A DNA stretch of 64,000 nucleotides from Pristionchus mayeri (taxonomy: Eukaryota > Nematoda > Chromadorea > Rhabditida > Neodiplogasteridae). The translations under genes and the position numbers were made by a program. Positions within the stretch are counted from its first letter, which is position 1. Each line of letters opens with the position of its first letter. Under the pieces are notes generated by a model, which did no database searches, had not been told where the DNA came from, and saw only the letters and a list, made by a program, of their open reading frames with translations. This document shows, one piece after another, positions 51,388 through 62,954 of the stretch. Where the stretch lies: NCBI GenBank assembly GCA_036245805.1, contig BTRK01000001.1, positions 11,718,001 to 11,782,000 on the forward strand, given 5' to 3'.

Positions 51388-54300
51388 CCATCTGCCAATC
51401 AGCCAATCAGCCAATCTGCCAATCAGCCAAATAGCCAATCTGCCAATCAGCCAATCAGCCAAATAGCCAATCTGCCAATCAGACAATCAGCCAATCAGCC
51501 TATCTGCCAATCAGCCAATCAGCCAATCTGCAAATCAGCCAAATAGCCAATCTGCCAATCAGCCAATCAGCCCATCTGCCAATCAGCCAATCAGCCAATC
51601 TGCCAATCAGCCAAATAGCCAATCTGCCAATCAGCCAATCAGCCAAATAGCCAATCTGCCAATCAGCCAATCAGCCAATCAGCCTATCTGCCAATCAGCC
51701 AATCAGCCAATCTGCAAATCAGCCAAATAGCCAATCTGCCAATCAGCCAATCAGCCCATCTGCCAATCAGCCAATCAGCCAATCTGCCAATCAGCCAAAT
51801 AGCCAATCTGCCAATCAGCCAATCAGCCAAATAGCCAATCTGCCAATCAGACAATCAGCCAATCAGCCTATCTGCCAATCAGCCAATCAGCCAATCTGCA
51901 AATCAGCCAAATAGCCAATCTGCCAATCAGCCAATCAGCCCATCTGCCAATCAGCCAATCAGCCAATCAGCCAATCAGCCAAATAACCAATCAGCCAATC
52001 AGCCAATCAGCCAATCAGCCAATCAGCCTATCTGCCAATCAGCCAATCAGCCAATCTGCAAATCAGCCAAATAGCCAATCTGCCAATCAGCCAATCAGCC
52101 CATCTGCCAATCAGCCAATCAGCCAATCTGCCAATCAGCCAAATAGCCAATCTGCCAATCAGCCAATCAGCCAAATAGCCAATCTGCCAATCAGCCAATC
52201 AGCCAAATAGCCAATCTGCCAATCAGCCAATCAGCCAATCAGCCTATCTGCCAATCAGCCAATCAGCCAATCTGCCAATCAGCCAAATAGCCAATCTGCC
52301 AATCAGCCAATCAGCCAATCAGCCAATCAGCCAATCTGCCAAATAGCCAATCTCCCAATCGGCCAATCAGCCAATCAGCCAAATAACCAATCAGCCAATC
52401 AGCCAATCAGCCAATCAGCCAAATAGCCAATCTGCCAATCAGCCAAATAGCCAATCTGCCAATCAGCCAATCAGCCAATCAGCCAATCAGCCAATCTGCC
52501 AATCAGCCAAATAGCCAATCTGCCAATCAGCCAATCAGCCAAATAGCCAATCAGCCAATCAGCCAATCAGCCAAATAGCCAATCAGCCAATCAGCCAAAT
52601 AGCCAATCTGCCAATCAGCCAATCAGCCAATCAGCCAAATAGCCAATCTGCCAATCAGCCAAATAGCCAATCAGCCAATCAGCCAAATAGCCAATCAGCC
52701 AATCAGCCTATCAGCCAAATAGCCAATCTGCCAATCAGCCAAATAGCCAATCTGCCAATCAGCCAATCAGCCAATCTGCCAATCAGCCAATCAGCCAATC
52801 AGCCAATCAGCCAAATAGCCAATCAGCCAATCAGCCAAATAGCCAATCTGCCAATCAGCCAATCAGCCAAATAGCCAATCTGCCAATCAGCCAATCAGCC
52901 AATCAGCCTATCTGCCAATCAGCCAATCAGCCAATCTGCAAATCAGCCAAATAGCCAATCTGCCAATCAGCCAATCAGCCCATCTGCCAATCAGCCAATC
53001 AGCCAATCTGCCAATCAGCCAAATAGCCAATCTCCCAATCGGCCAATCAGCCAATCAGCCAAATAACCAATCAGCCAATCAGCCAATCAGCCAATCAGCC
53101 AAATAGCCAATCTGCCAATCAGCCAAATAGCCAATCTGCCAATCAGCCAATCAGCCAATCAGCCAATCAGCCAATCTGCCAATCAGCCAAATAGCCAATC
53201 TGCCAATCAGCCAATCAGCCAAATAGCCAATCAGCCAATCAGCCAATCAGCCAATCTGCCAAATAGCCAATCTCCCAATCGGCCAATCTGCCAATCAGCC
53301 AATCAGCCAATCAGCCAAATAGCCAATCTGCCAATCAGCCAAATAGCCAATCAGCCAATCAGCCAAATAGCCAATCAGCCAATCAGCCTATCAGCCAAAT
53401 AGCCAATCTGCCAATCAGCCAAATAGCCAATCTGCCAATCAGCCAATCAGCCAATCTGCCAATCAGCCAATCAGCCAATCAGCCAATCAGCCAAATAGCC
53501 AATCAGCCAATCAGCCAAATAGCCAATCTGCCAATCAGCCAATCAGCCAAATAGCCAATCTGCCAATCAGCCAATCAGCCAATCAGCCTATCTGCCAATC
53601 AGCCAATCAGCCAATCTGCAAATCAGCCAAATAGCCAATCTGCCAATCAGCCAATCAGCCCATCTGCCAATCAGCCAATCAGCCAATCTGCCAATCAGCC
53701 AAATAGCCAATCTGCCAATCAGCCAATCAGCCAAATAGCCAATCTGCCAATCAGACAATCAGCCAATCAGCCTATCTGCCAATCAGCCAATCAGCCAATC
53801 TGCAAATCAGCCAAATAGCCAATCTGCCAATCAGCCAATCAGCCCATCTGCCAATCAGCCAATCAGCCAATCTGCCAATCAGCCAAATAGCCAATCTGCC
53901 AATCAGCCAATCAGCCAAATAGCCAATCTGCCAATCAGCCAATCAGCCAATCAGCCTATCTGCCAATCAGCCAATCAGCCAATCTGCAAATCAGCCAAAT
54001 AGCCAATCTGCCAATCAGCCAATCAGCCCATCTGCCAATCAGCCAATCAGCCAATCTGCCAATCAGCCAAATAGCCAATCTGCCAATCAGCCAATCAGCC
54101 AAATAGCCAATCTGCCAATCAGACAATCAGCCAATCAGCCTATCTGCCAATCAGCCAATCAGCCAATCTGCAAATCAGCCAAATAGCCAATCTGCCAATC
54201 AGCCAATCAGCCCATCTGCCAATCAGCCAATCAGCCAATCAGCCAATCAGCCAAATAACCAATCAGCCAATCAGCCAATCAGCCAATCAGCCAATCAGCC

Positions 54301-55083
54301 TATCTGCCAATCAGCCAATCAGCCAATCTGCAAATCAGCCAAATAGCCAATCTGCCAATCAGCCAATCAGCCCATCTGCCAATCAGCCAATCAGCCAATC
54401 TGCCAATCAGCCAAATAGCCAATCTGCCAATCAGCCAATCAGCCAAATAGCCAATCTGCCAATCAGCCAATCAGCCAAATAGCCAATCTGCCAATCAGCC
54501 AATCAGCCAATCAGCCTATCTGCCAATCAGCCAATCAGCCAATCTGCCAATCAGCCAATCAGCCAATCTGCCAATCAGCCAAATAGCCAATCTGCCAATC
54601 AGCCAATCAGCCAAATAGCCAATCTCCCAATCGGCCAATCAGCCAATCAGCCAAATAACCAATCAGCCAATCAGCCAATCAGCCAATCAGCCAAATAGCC
54701 AATCTGCCAATCAGCCAAATAGCCAATCTGCCAATCAGCCAATCAGCCAATCAGCCAATCAGCCAATCTGCCAATCAGCCAAATAGCCAATCTGCCAATC
54801 AGCCAATCAGCCAAATAGCCAATCAGCCAATCAGCCAATCAGCCAAATAGCCAATCAGCCAATCAGCCAAATAGCCAATCTGCCAATCAGCCAATCAGCC
54901 AATCAGCCAAATAGCCAATCTGCCAATCAGCCAAATAGCCAATCAGCCAATCAGCCAAATAGCCAATCAGCCAATCAGCCTATCAGCCAAATAGCCAATC
55001 TGCCAATCAGCCAAATAGCCAATCTGCCAATCAGCCAATCAGCCAATCTGCCAATCAGCCAATCAGCCAATCAGCCAATCAGC
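50980..55083. repeat. 4,104-bp higher-order repeat, copy 1
   Basis: This is the largest tandem repeat seen. About 50980-55140 agrees with 55084-59244 at some twenty sampled positions, including the unusual CCAATCGG-T junction near 53.28/57.38 kb, two closely spaced pair markers (53029 and 53269 against 57133 and 57373) and the T-to-W junction near 52.34/56.44 kb. The unit is 513 octamers. No gene is present. Confidence 0.87.
54821..55060. repeat. 240-bp tandem duplication, copy 1
   Basis: Sequence 54821-55140 is identical to 55061-55380, a perfect 30-unit tandem duplication lying across the junction of the two 4,104-bp copies. It is absent from the equivalent sites near 59.2 and 62.4 kb, where the offset changes by exactly 240 bp. 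Confidence 0.9.
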
Positions 55084-55300
55084 CAAATAGCCAATCAGCC
55101 AATCAGCCAAATAGCCAATCTGCCAATCAGCCAATCAGCCAATCAGCCAAATAGCCAATCTGCCAATCAGCCAAATAGCCAATCAGCCAATCAGCCAAAT
55201 AGCCAATCAGCCAATCAGCCTATCAGCCAAATAGCCAATCTGCCAATCAGCCAAATAGCCAATCTGCCAATCAGCCAATCAGCCAATCTGCCAATCAGCC
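55061..55300. repeat. 240-bp tandem duplication, copy 2
   Basis: This is the second perfect copy of the 30-unit block. After it, alignment with the downstream 4,104-bp copy resumes at offset 3,864. Confidence 0.9.
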
Positions 55301-58300
55301 AATCAGCCAATCAGCCAATCAGCCAAATAGCCAATCAGCCAATCAGCCAAATAGCCAATCTGCCAATCAGCCAATCAGCCAAATAGCCAATCTGCCAATC
55401 AGCCAATCAGCCAATCAGCCTATCTGCCAATCAGCCAATCAGCCAATCTGCAAATCAGCCAAATAGCCAATCTGCCAATCAGCCAATCAGCCCATCTGCC
55501 AATCAGCCAATCAGCCAATCTGCCAATCAGCCAAATAGCCAATCTGCCAATCAGCCAATCAGCCAAATAGCCAATCTGCCAATCAGACAATCAGCCAATC
55601 AGCCTATCTGCCAATCAGCCAATCAGCCAATCTGCAAATCAGCCAAATAGCCAATCTGCCAATCAGCCAATCAGCCCATCTGCCAATCAGCCAATCAGCC
55701 AATCTGCCAATCAGCCAAATAGCCAATCTGCCAATCAGCCAATCAGCCAAATAGCCAATCTGCCAATCAGCCAATCAGCCAATCAGCCTATCTGCCAATC
55801 AGCCAATCAGCCAATCTGCAAATCAGCCAAATAGCCAATCTGCCAATCAGCCAATCAGCCCATCTGCCAATCAGCCAATCAGCCAATCTGCCAATCAGCC
55901 AAATAGCCAATCTGCCAATCAGCCAATCAGCCAAATAGCCAATCTGCCAATCAGACAATCAGCCAATCAGCCTATCTGCCAATCAGCCAATCAGCCAATC
56001 TGCAAATCAGCCAAATAGCCAATCTGCCAATCAGCCAATCAGCCCATCTGCCAATCAGCCAATCAGCCAATCAGCCAATCAGCCAAATAACCAATCAGCC
56101 AATCAGCCAATCAGCCAATCAGCCAATCAGCCTATCTGCCAATCAGCCAATCAGCCAATCTGCAAATCAGCCAAATAGCCAATCTGCCAATCAGCCAATC
56201 AGCCCATCTGCCAATCAGCCAATCAGCCAATCTGCCAATCAGCCAAATAGCCAATCTGCCAATCAGCCAATCAGCCAAATAGCCAATCTGCCAATCAGCC
56301 AATCAGCCAAATAGCCAATCTGCCAATCAGCCAATCAGCCAATCAGCCTATCTGCCAATCAGCCAATCAGCCAATCTGCCAATCAGCCAAATAGCCAATC
56401 TGCCAATCAGCCAATCAGCCAATCAGCCAATCAGCCAATCTGCCAAATAGCCAATCTCCCAATCGGCCAATCAGCCAATCAGCCAAATAACCAATCAGCC
56501 AATCAGCCAATCAGCCAATCAGCCAAATAGCCAATCTGCCAATCAGCCAAATAGCCAATCTGCCAATCAGCCAATCAGCCAATCAGCCAATCAGCCAATC
56601 TGCCAATCAGCCAAATAGCCAATCTGCCAATCAGCCAATCAGCCAAATAGCCAATCAGCCAATCAGCCAATCAGCCAAATAGCCAATCAGCCAATCAGCC
56701 AAATAGCCAATCTGCCAATCAGCCAATCAGCCAATCAGCCAAATAGCCAATCTGCCAATCAGCCAAATAGCCAATCAGCCAATCAGCCAAATAGCCAATC
56801 AGCCAATCAGCCTATCAGCCAAATAGCCAATCTGCCAATCAGCCAAATAGCCAATCTGCCAATCAGCCAATCAGCCAATCTGCCAATCAGCCAATCAGCC
56901 AATCAGCCAATCAGCCAAATAGCCAATCAGCCAATCAGCCAAATAGCCAATCTGCCAATCAGCCAATCAGCCAAATAGCCAATCTGCCAATCAGCCAATC
57001 AGCCAATCAGCCTATCTGCCAATCAGCCAATCAGCCAATCTGCAAATCAGCCAAATAGCCAATCTGCCAATCAGCCAATCAGCCCATCTGCCAATCAGCC
57101 AATCAGCCAATCTGCCAATCAGCCAAATAGCCAATCTCCCAATCGGCCAATCAGCCAATCAGCCAAATAACCAATCAGCCAATCAGCCAATCAGCCAATC
57201 AGCCAAATAGCCAATCTGCCAATCAGCCAAATAGCCAATCTGCCAATCAGCCAATCAGCCAATCAGCCAATCAGCCAATCTGCCAATCAGCCAAATAGCC
57301 AATCTGCCAATCAGCCAATCAGCCAAATAGCCAATCAGCCAATCAGCCAATCAGCCAATCTGCCAAATAGCCAATCTCCCAATCGGCCAATCTGCCAATC
57401 AGCCAATCAGCCAATCAGCCAAATAGCCAATCTGCCAATCAGCCAAATAGCCAATCAGCCAATCAGCCAAATAGCCAATCAGCCAATCAGCCTATCAGCC
57501 AAATAGCCAATCTGCCAATCAGCCAAATAGCCAATCTGCCAATCAGCCAATCAGCCAATCTGCCAATCAGCCAATCAGCCAATCAGCCAATCAGCCAAAT
57601 AGCCAATCAGCCAATCAGCCAAATAGCCAATCTGCCAATCAGCCAATCAGCCAAATAGCCAATCTGCCAATCAGCCAATCAGCCAATCAGCCTATCTGCC
57701 AATCAGCCAATCAGCCAATCTGCAAATCAGCCAAATAGCCAATCTGCCAATCAGCCAATCAGCCCATCTGCCAATCAGCCAATCAGCCAATCTGCCAATC
57801 AGCCAAATAGCCAATCTGCCAATCAGCCAATCAGCCAAATAGCCAATCTGCCAATCAGACAATCAGCCAATCAGCCTATCTGCCAATCAGCCAATCAGCC
57901 AATCTGCAAATCAGCCAAATAGCCAATCTGCCAATCAGCCAATCAGCCCATCTGCCAATCAGCCAATCAGCCAATCTGCCAATCAGCCAAATAGCCAATC
58001 TGCCAATCAGCCAATCAGCCAAATAGCCAATCTGCCAATCAGCCAATCAGCCAATCAGCCTATCTGCCAATCAGCCAATCAGCCAATCTGCAAATCAGCC
58101 AAATAGCCAATCTGCCAATCAGCCAATCAGCCCATCTGCCAATCAGCCAATCAGCCAATCTGCCAATCAGCCAAATAGCCAATCTGCCAATCAGCCAATC
58201 AGCCAAATAGCCAATCTGCCAATCAGACAATCAGCCAATCAGCCTATCTGCCAATCAGCCAATCAGCCAATCTGCAAATCAGCCAAATAGCCAATCTGCC

Positions 58301-59187
58301 AATCAGCCAATCAGCCCATCTGCCAATCAGCCAATCAGCCAATCAGCCAATCAGCCAAATAACCAATCAGCCAATCAGCCAATCAGCCAATCAGCCAATC
58401 AGCCTATCTGCCAATCAGCCAATCAGCCAATCTGCAAATCAGCCAAATAGCCAATCTGCCAATCAGCCAATCAGCCCATCTGCCAATCAGCCAATCAGCC
58501 AATCTGCCAATCAGCCAAATAGCCAATCTGCCAATCAGCCAATCAGCCAAATAGCCAATCTGCCAATCAGCCAATCAGCCAAATAGCCAATCTGCCAATC
58601 AGCCAATCAGCCAATCAGCCTATCTGCCAATCAGCCAATCAGCCAATCTGCCAATCAGCCAATCAGCCAATCTGCCAATCAGCCAAATAGCCAATCTGCC
58701 AATCAGCCAATCAGCCAAATAGCCAATCTCCCAATCGGCCAATCAGCCAATCAGCCAAATAACCAATCAGCCAATCAGCCAATCAGCCAATCAGCCAAAT
58801 AGCCAATCTGCCAATCAGCCAAATAGCCAATCTGCCAATCAGCCAATCAGCCAATCAGCCAATCAGCCAATCTGCCAATCAGCCAAATAGCCAATCTGCC
58901 AATCAGCCAATCAGCCAAATAGCCAATCAGCCAATCAGCCAATCAGCCAAATAGCCAATCAGCCAATCAGCCAAATAGCCAATCTGCCAATCAGCCAATC
59001 AGCCAATCAGCCAAATAGCCAATCTGCCAATCAGCCAAATAGCCAATCAGCCAATCAGCCAAATAGCCAATCAGCCAATCAGCCTATCAGCCAAATAGCC
59101 AATCTGCCAATCAGCCAAATAGCCAATCTGCCAATCAGCCAATCAGCCAATCTGCCAATCAGCCAATCAGCCAATCAGCCAATCAGC
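55084..59187. repeat. 4,104-bp higher-order repeat, copy 2
   Basis: This is the second head-to-tail copy. Agreement with copy 1 runs to about 59244 and then continues at offset 3,864 to about 59650, where this side passes to CCAAATAA and the other to CCTATCTG. Confidence 0.87.
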
Positions 59188-62100
59188 CAAATAGCCAATC
59201 AGCCAATCAGCCAAATAGCCAATCTGCCAATCAGCCAATCAGCCAAATAGCCAATCTGCCAATCAGCCAATCAGCCAATCAGCCTATCTGCCAATCAGCC
59301 AATCAGCCAATCTGCAAATCAGCCAAATAGCCAATCTGCCAATCAGCCAATCAGCCCATCTGCCAATCAGCCAATCAGCCAATCTGCCAATCAGCCAAAT
59401 AGCCAATCTGCCAATCAGCCAATCAGCCAAATAGCCAATCTGCCAATCAGACAATCAGCCAATCAGCCTATCTGCCAATCAGCCAATCAGCCAATCTGCA
59501 AATCAGCCAAATAGCCAATCTGCCAATCAGCCAATCAGCCCATCTGCCAATCAGCCAATCAGCCAATCTGCCAATCAGCCAAATAGCCAATCTGCCAATC
59601 AGCCAATCAGCCAAATAGCCAATCTGCCAATCAGCCAATCAGCCAATCAGCCAAATAACCAATCAGCCAATCAGCCAATCAGCCAATCAGCCAATCAGCC
59701 TATCTGCCAATCAGCCAATCAGCCAATCTGCAAATCAGCCAAATAGCCAATCTGCCAATCAGCCAATCAGCCCATCTGCCAATCAGCCAATCAGCCAATC
59801 TGCCAATCAGCCAAATAGCCAATCTGCCAATCAGCCAATCAGCCAAATAGCCAATCTGCCAATCAGCCCATCTGCCAATCAGCCAATCAGCCAATCTGCC
59901 AATCAGCCAATCAGCCCATCTGCCAATCAGCCAATCAGCCAATCAGCCAATCAGCCAAATAACCAATCAGCCAATCAGCCAATCAGCCAATCAGCCAATC
60001 AGCCTATCTGCCAATCAGCCAATCAGCCAATCTGCCAATCAGCCAAATAGCCAATCTGCCAATCAGCCAATCAGCCAAATAGCCAATCTGCCAATCAGCC
60101 AATCAGCCAAATAGCCAATCTGCCAATCAGCCAATCAGCCAATCAGCCTATCTGCCAATCAGCCAATCAGCCAATCTGCCAATCAGCCAATCAGCCAATC
60201 TGCCAATCAGCCAAATAGCCAATCTGCCAATCAGCCAATCAGCCAAATAGCCAATCTCCCAATCGGCCAATCAGCCAATCAGCCAAATAACCAATCAGCC
60301 AATCAGCCAATCAGCCAATCAGCCAAATAGCCAATCTGCCAATCAGCCAATCAGCCAATCAGCCTATCTGCCAATCAGCCAATCAGCCAATCTGCCAATC
60401 AGCCAATCAGCCAATCTGCCAATCAGCCAAATAGCCAATCTGCCAATCAGCCAATCAGCCAAATAGCCAATCTCCCAATCGGCCAATCAGCCAATCAGCC
60501 AAATAACCAATCAGCCAATCAGCCAATCAGCCAATCAGCCAAATAGCCAATCTGCCAATCAGCCAAATAGCCAATCTGCCAATCAGCCAATCAGCCAATC
60601 AGCCAATCAGCCAATCTGCCAATCAGCCAAATAGCCAATCTGCCAATCAGCCAATCAGCCAAATAGCCAATCAGCCAATCAGCCAATCAGCCAAATAGCC
60701 AATCAGCCAATCAGCCAAATAGCCAATCTGCCAATCAGCCAATCAGCCAATCAGCCAAATAGCCAATCTGCCAATCAGCCAAATAGCCAATCAGCCAATC
60801 AGCCAAATAGCCAATCAGCCAATCAGCCTATCAGCCAAATAGCCAATCTGCCAATCAGCCAAATAGCCAATCTGCCAATCAGCCAATCAGCCAATCTGCC
60901 AATCAGCCAATCAGCCAATCAGCCAATCAGCCAAATAGCCAATCAGCCAATCAGCCAAATAGCCAATCTGCCAATCAGCCAATCAGCCAAATAGCCAATC
61001 TGCCAATCAGCCAATCAGCCAATCAGCCTATCTGCCAATCAGCCAATCAGCCAATCTGCAAATCAGCCAAATAGCCAATCTGCCAATCAGCCAATCAGCC
61101 CATCTGCCAATCAGCCAATCAGCCAATCTGCCAATCAGCCAAATAGCCAATCTGCCAATCAGCCAATCAGCCAAATAGCCAATCTGCCAATCAGACAATC
61201 AGCCAATCAGCCTATCTGCCAATCAGCCAATCAGCCAATCTGCAAATCAGCCAAATAGCCAATCTGCCAATCAGCCAATCAGCCCATCTGCCAATCAGCC
61301 AATCAGCCAATCTGCCAATCAGCCAAATAGCCAATCAGCCAATCAGCCTATCTGCCAATCAGCCAATCAGCCAATCTGCAAATCAGCCAAATAGCCAATC
61401 TGCCAATCAGCCAATCAGCCCATCTGCCAATCAGCCAATCAGCCAATCTGCCAATCAGCCAAATAGCCAATCTGCCAATCAGCCAATCAGCCAAATAGCC
61501 AATCTGCCAATCAGCCCATCTGCCAATCAGCCAATCAGCCAATCTGCCAATCAGCCAATCAGCCCATCTGCCAATCAGCCAATCAGCCAATCAGCCAATC
61601 AGCCAAATAACCAATCAGCCAATCAGCCAATCAGCCAATCAGCCAATCAGCCTATCTGCCAATCAGCCAATCAGCCAATCTGCCAATCAGCCAAATAGCC
61701 AATCTGCCAATCAGCCAATCAGCCAAATAGCCAATCTGCCAATCAGCCAATCAGCCAAATAGCCAATCTGCCAATCAGCCAATCAGCCAATCAGCCTATC
61801 TGCCAATCAGCCAATCAGCCAATCTGCCAATCAGCCAATCAGCCAATCTGCCAATCAGCCAAATAGCCAATCTGCCAATCAGCCAATCAGCCAAATAGCC
61901 AATCTCCCAATCGGCCAATCAGCCAATCAGCCAAATAACCAATCAGCCAATCAGCCAATCAGCCAATCAGCCAAATAGCCAATCTGCCAATCAGCCAAAT
62001 AGCCAATCTGCCAATCAGCCAATCAGCCAATCAGCCAATCAGCCAATCTGCCAATCAGCCAAATAGCCAATCTGCCAATCAGCCAATCAGCCAAATAGCC

Positions 62101-62945
62101 AATCAGCCAATCAGCCAATCAGCCAAATAGCCAATCAGCCAATCAGCCAAATAGCCAATCTGCCAATCAGCCAATCAGCCAATCAGCCAAATAGCCAATC
62201 TGCCAATCAGCCAAATAGCCAATCAGCCAATCAGCCAAATAGCCAATCAGCCAATCAGCCTATCAGCCAAATAGCCAATCTGCCAATCAGCCAAATAGCC
62301 AATCTGCCAATCAGCCAATCAGCCAATCTGCCAATCAGCCAATCAGCCAATCAGCCAATCAGCCAAATAGCCAATCAGCCAATCAGCCAAATAGCCAATC
62401 TGCCAATCAGCCAATCAGCCAAATAGCCAATCTGCCAATCAGCCAATCAGCCAATCAGCCTATCTGCCAATCAGCCAATCAGCCAATCTGCAAATCAGCC
62501 AAATAGCCAATCTGCCAATCAGCCAATCAGCCCATCTGCCAATCAGCCAATCAGCCAATCTGCCAATCAGCCAAATAGCCAATCTGCCAATCAGCCAATC
62601 AGCCAAATAGCCAATCTGCCAATCAGACAATCAGCCAATCAGCCTATCTGCCAATCAGCCAATCAGCCAATCTGCAAATCAGCCAAATAGCCAATCTGCC
62701 AATCAGCCAATCAGCCCATCTGCCAATCAGCCAATCAGCCAATCTGCCAATCAGCCAAATAGCCAATCTGCCAATCAGCCAATCAGCCAAATAGCCAATC
62801 TGCCAATCAGCCAATCAGCCAATCAGCCAAATAACCAATCAGCCAATCAGCCAATCAGCCAATCAGCCAATCAGCCTATCTGCCAATCAGCCAATCAGCC
62901 AATCTGCAAATCAGCCAAATAGCCAATCTGCCAATCAGCCAATCA
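59188..62945. repeat. Partial third relative of the 4,104-bp repeat
   Basis: The pair markers near 60471 and 61901 match 52351 (offset 8,120) and 54621 (offset 7,280), with collinear stretches around each. After the site of the 240-bp duplication the offset becomes 7,040. Near 59.87 and 61.51 kb extra CCCATCTG units occur 48 bp apart, a local arrangement not seen elsewhere. No gene is present. Confidence 0.75.
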
Positions 62946-62954
62946 GCCCATCTA
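62875..62954. repeat. Last 80-bp cassette in the window
   Basis: This is a complete ten-unit cassette whose final unit is CCCATCTA instead of CCCATCTG. No further CCTATCTG or CCCATCTG is seen to the right, so it marks the right limit of the cassette-bearing main domain. Confidence 0.88.

Noticed and set aside
2265..59244. All tandem duplication lengths being multiples of 24 bp
   Set aside because: This holds for 240, 600, 1,152, 1,248, 1,584 and 4,104 bp, but fails for 680, 1,071, 1,952, 4,720 and 6,152 bp, so I do not treat it as a rule.
2232..61590. Ten - strand open frames of 63-80 codons (2232-2426, 4019-4210, 12560-12802, 17890-18084, 19474-19668, 42295-42486, 44263-44454, 50415-50606, 59700-59942, 61348-61590) encoding a Trp/Leu/Ile-rich octapeptide repeat
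   Set aside because: All start at TTG, none at ATG, and none has a plausible ribosome site or promoter. An 8-bp repeat read in triplets gives an 8-residue repeat automatically. The frame stays open only where T or W units happen to fall at every third position, and identical copies are explained by DNA-level duplication.
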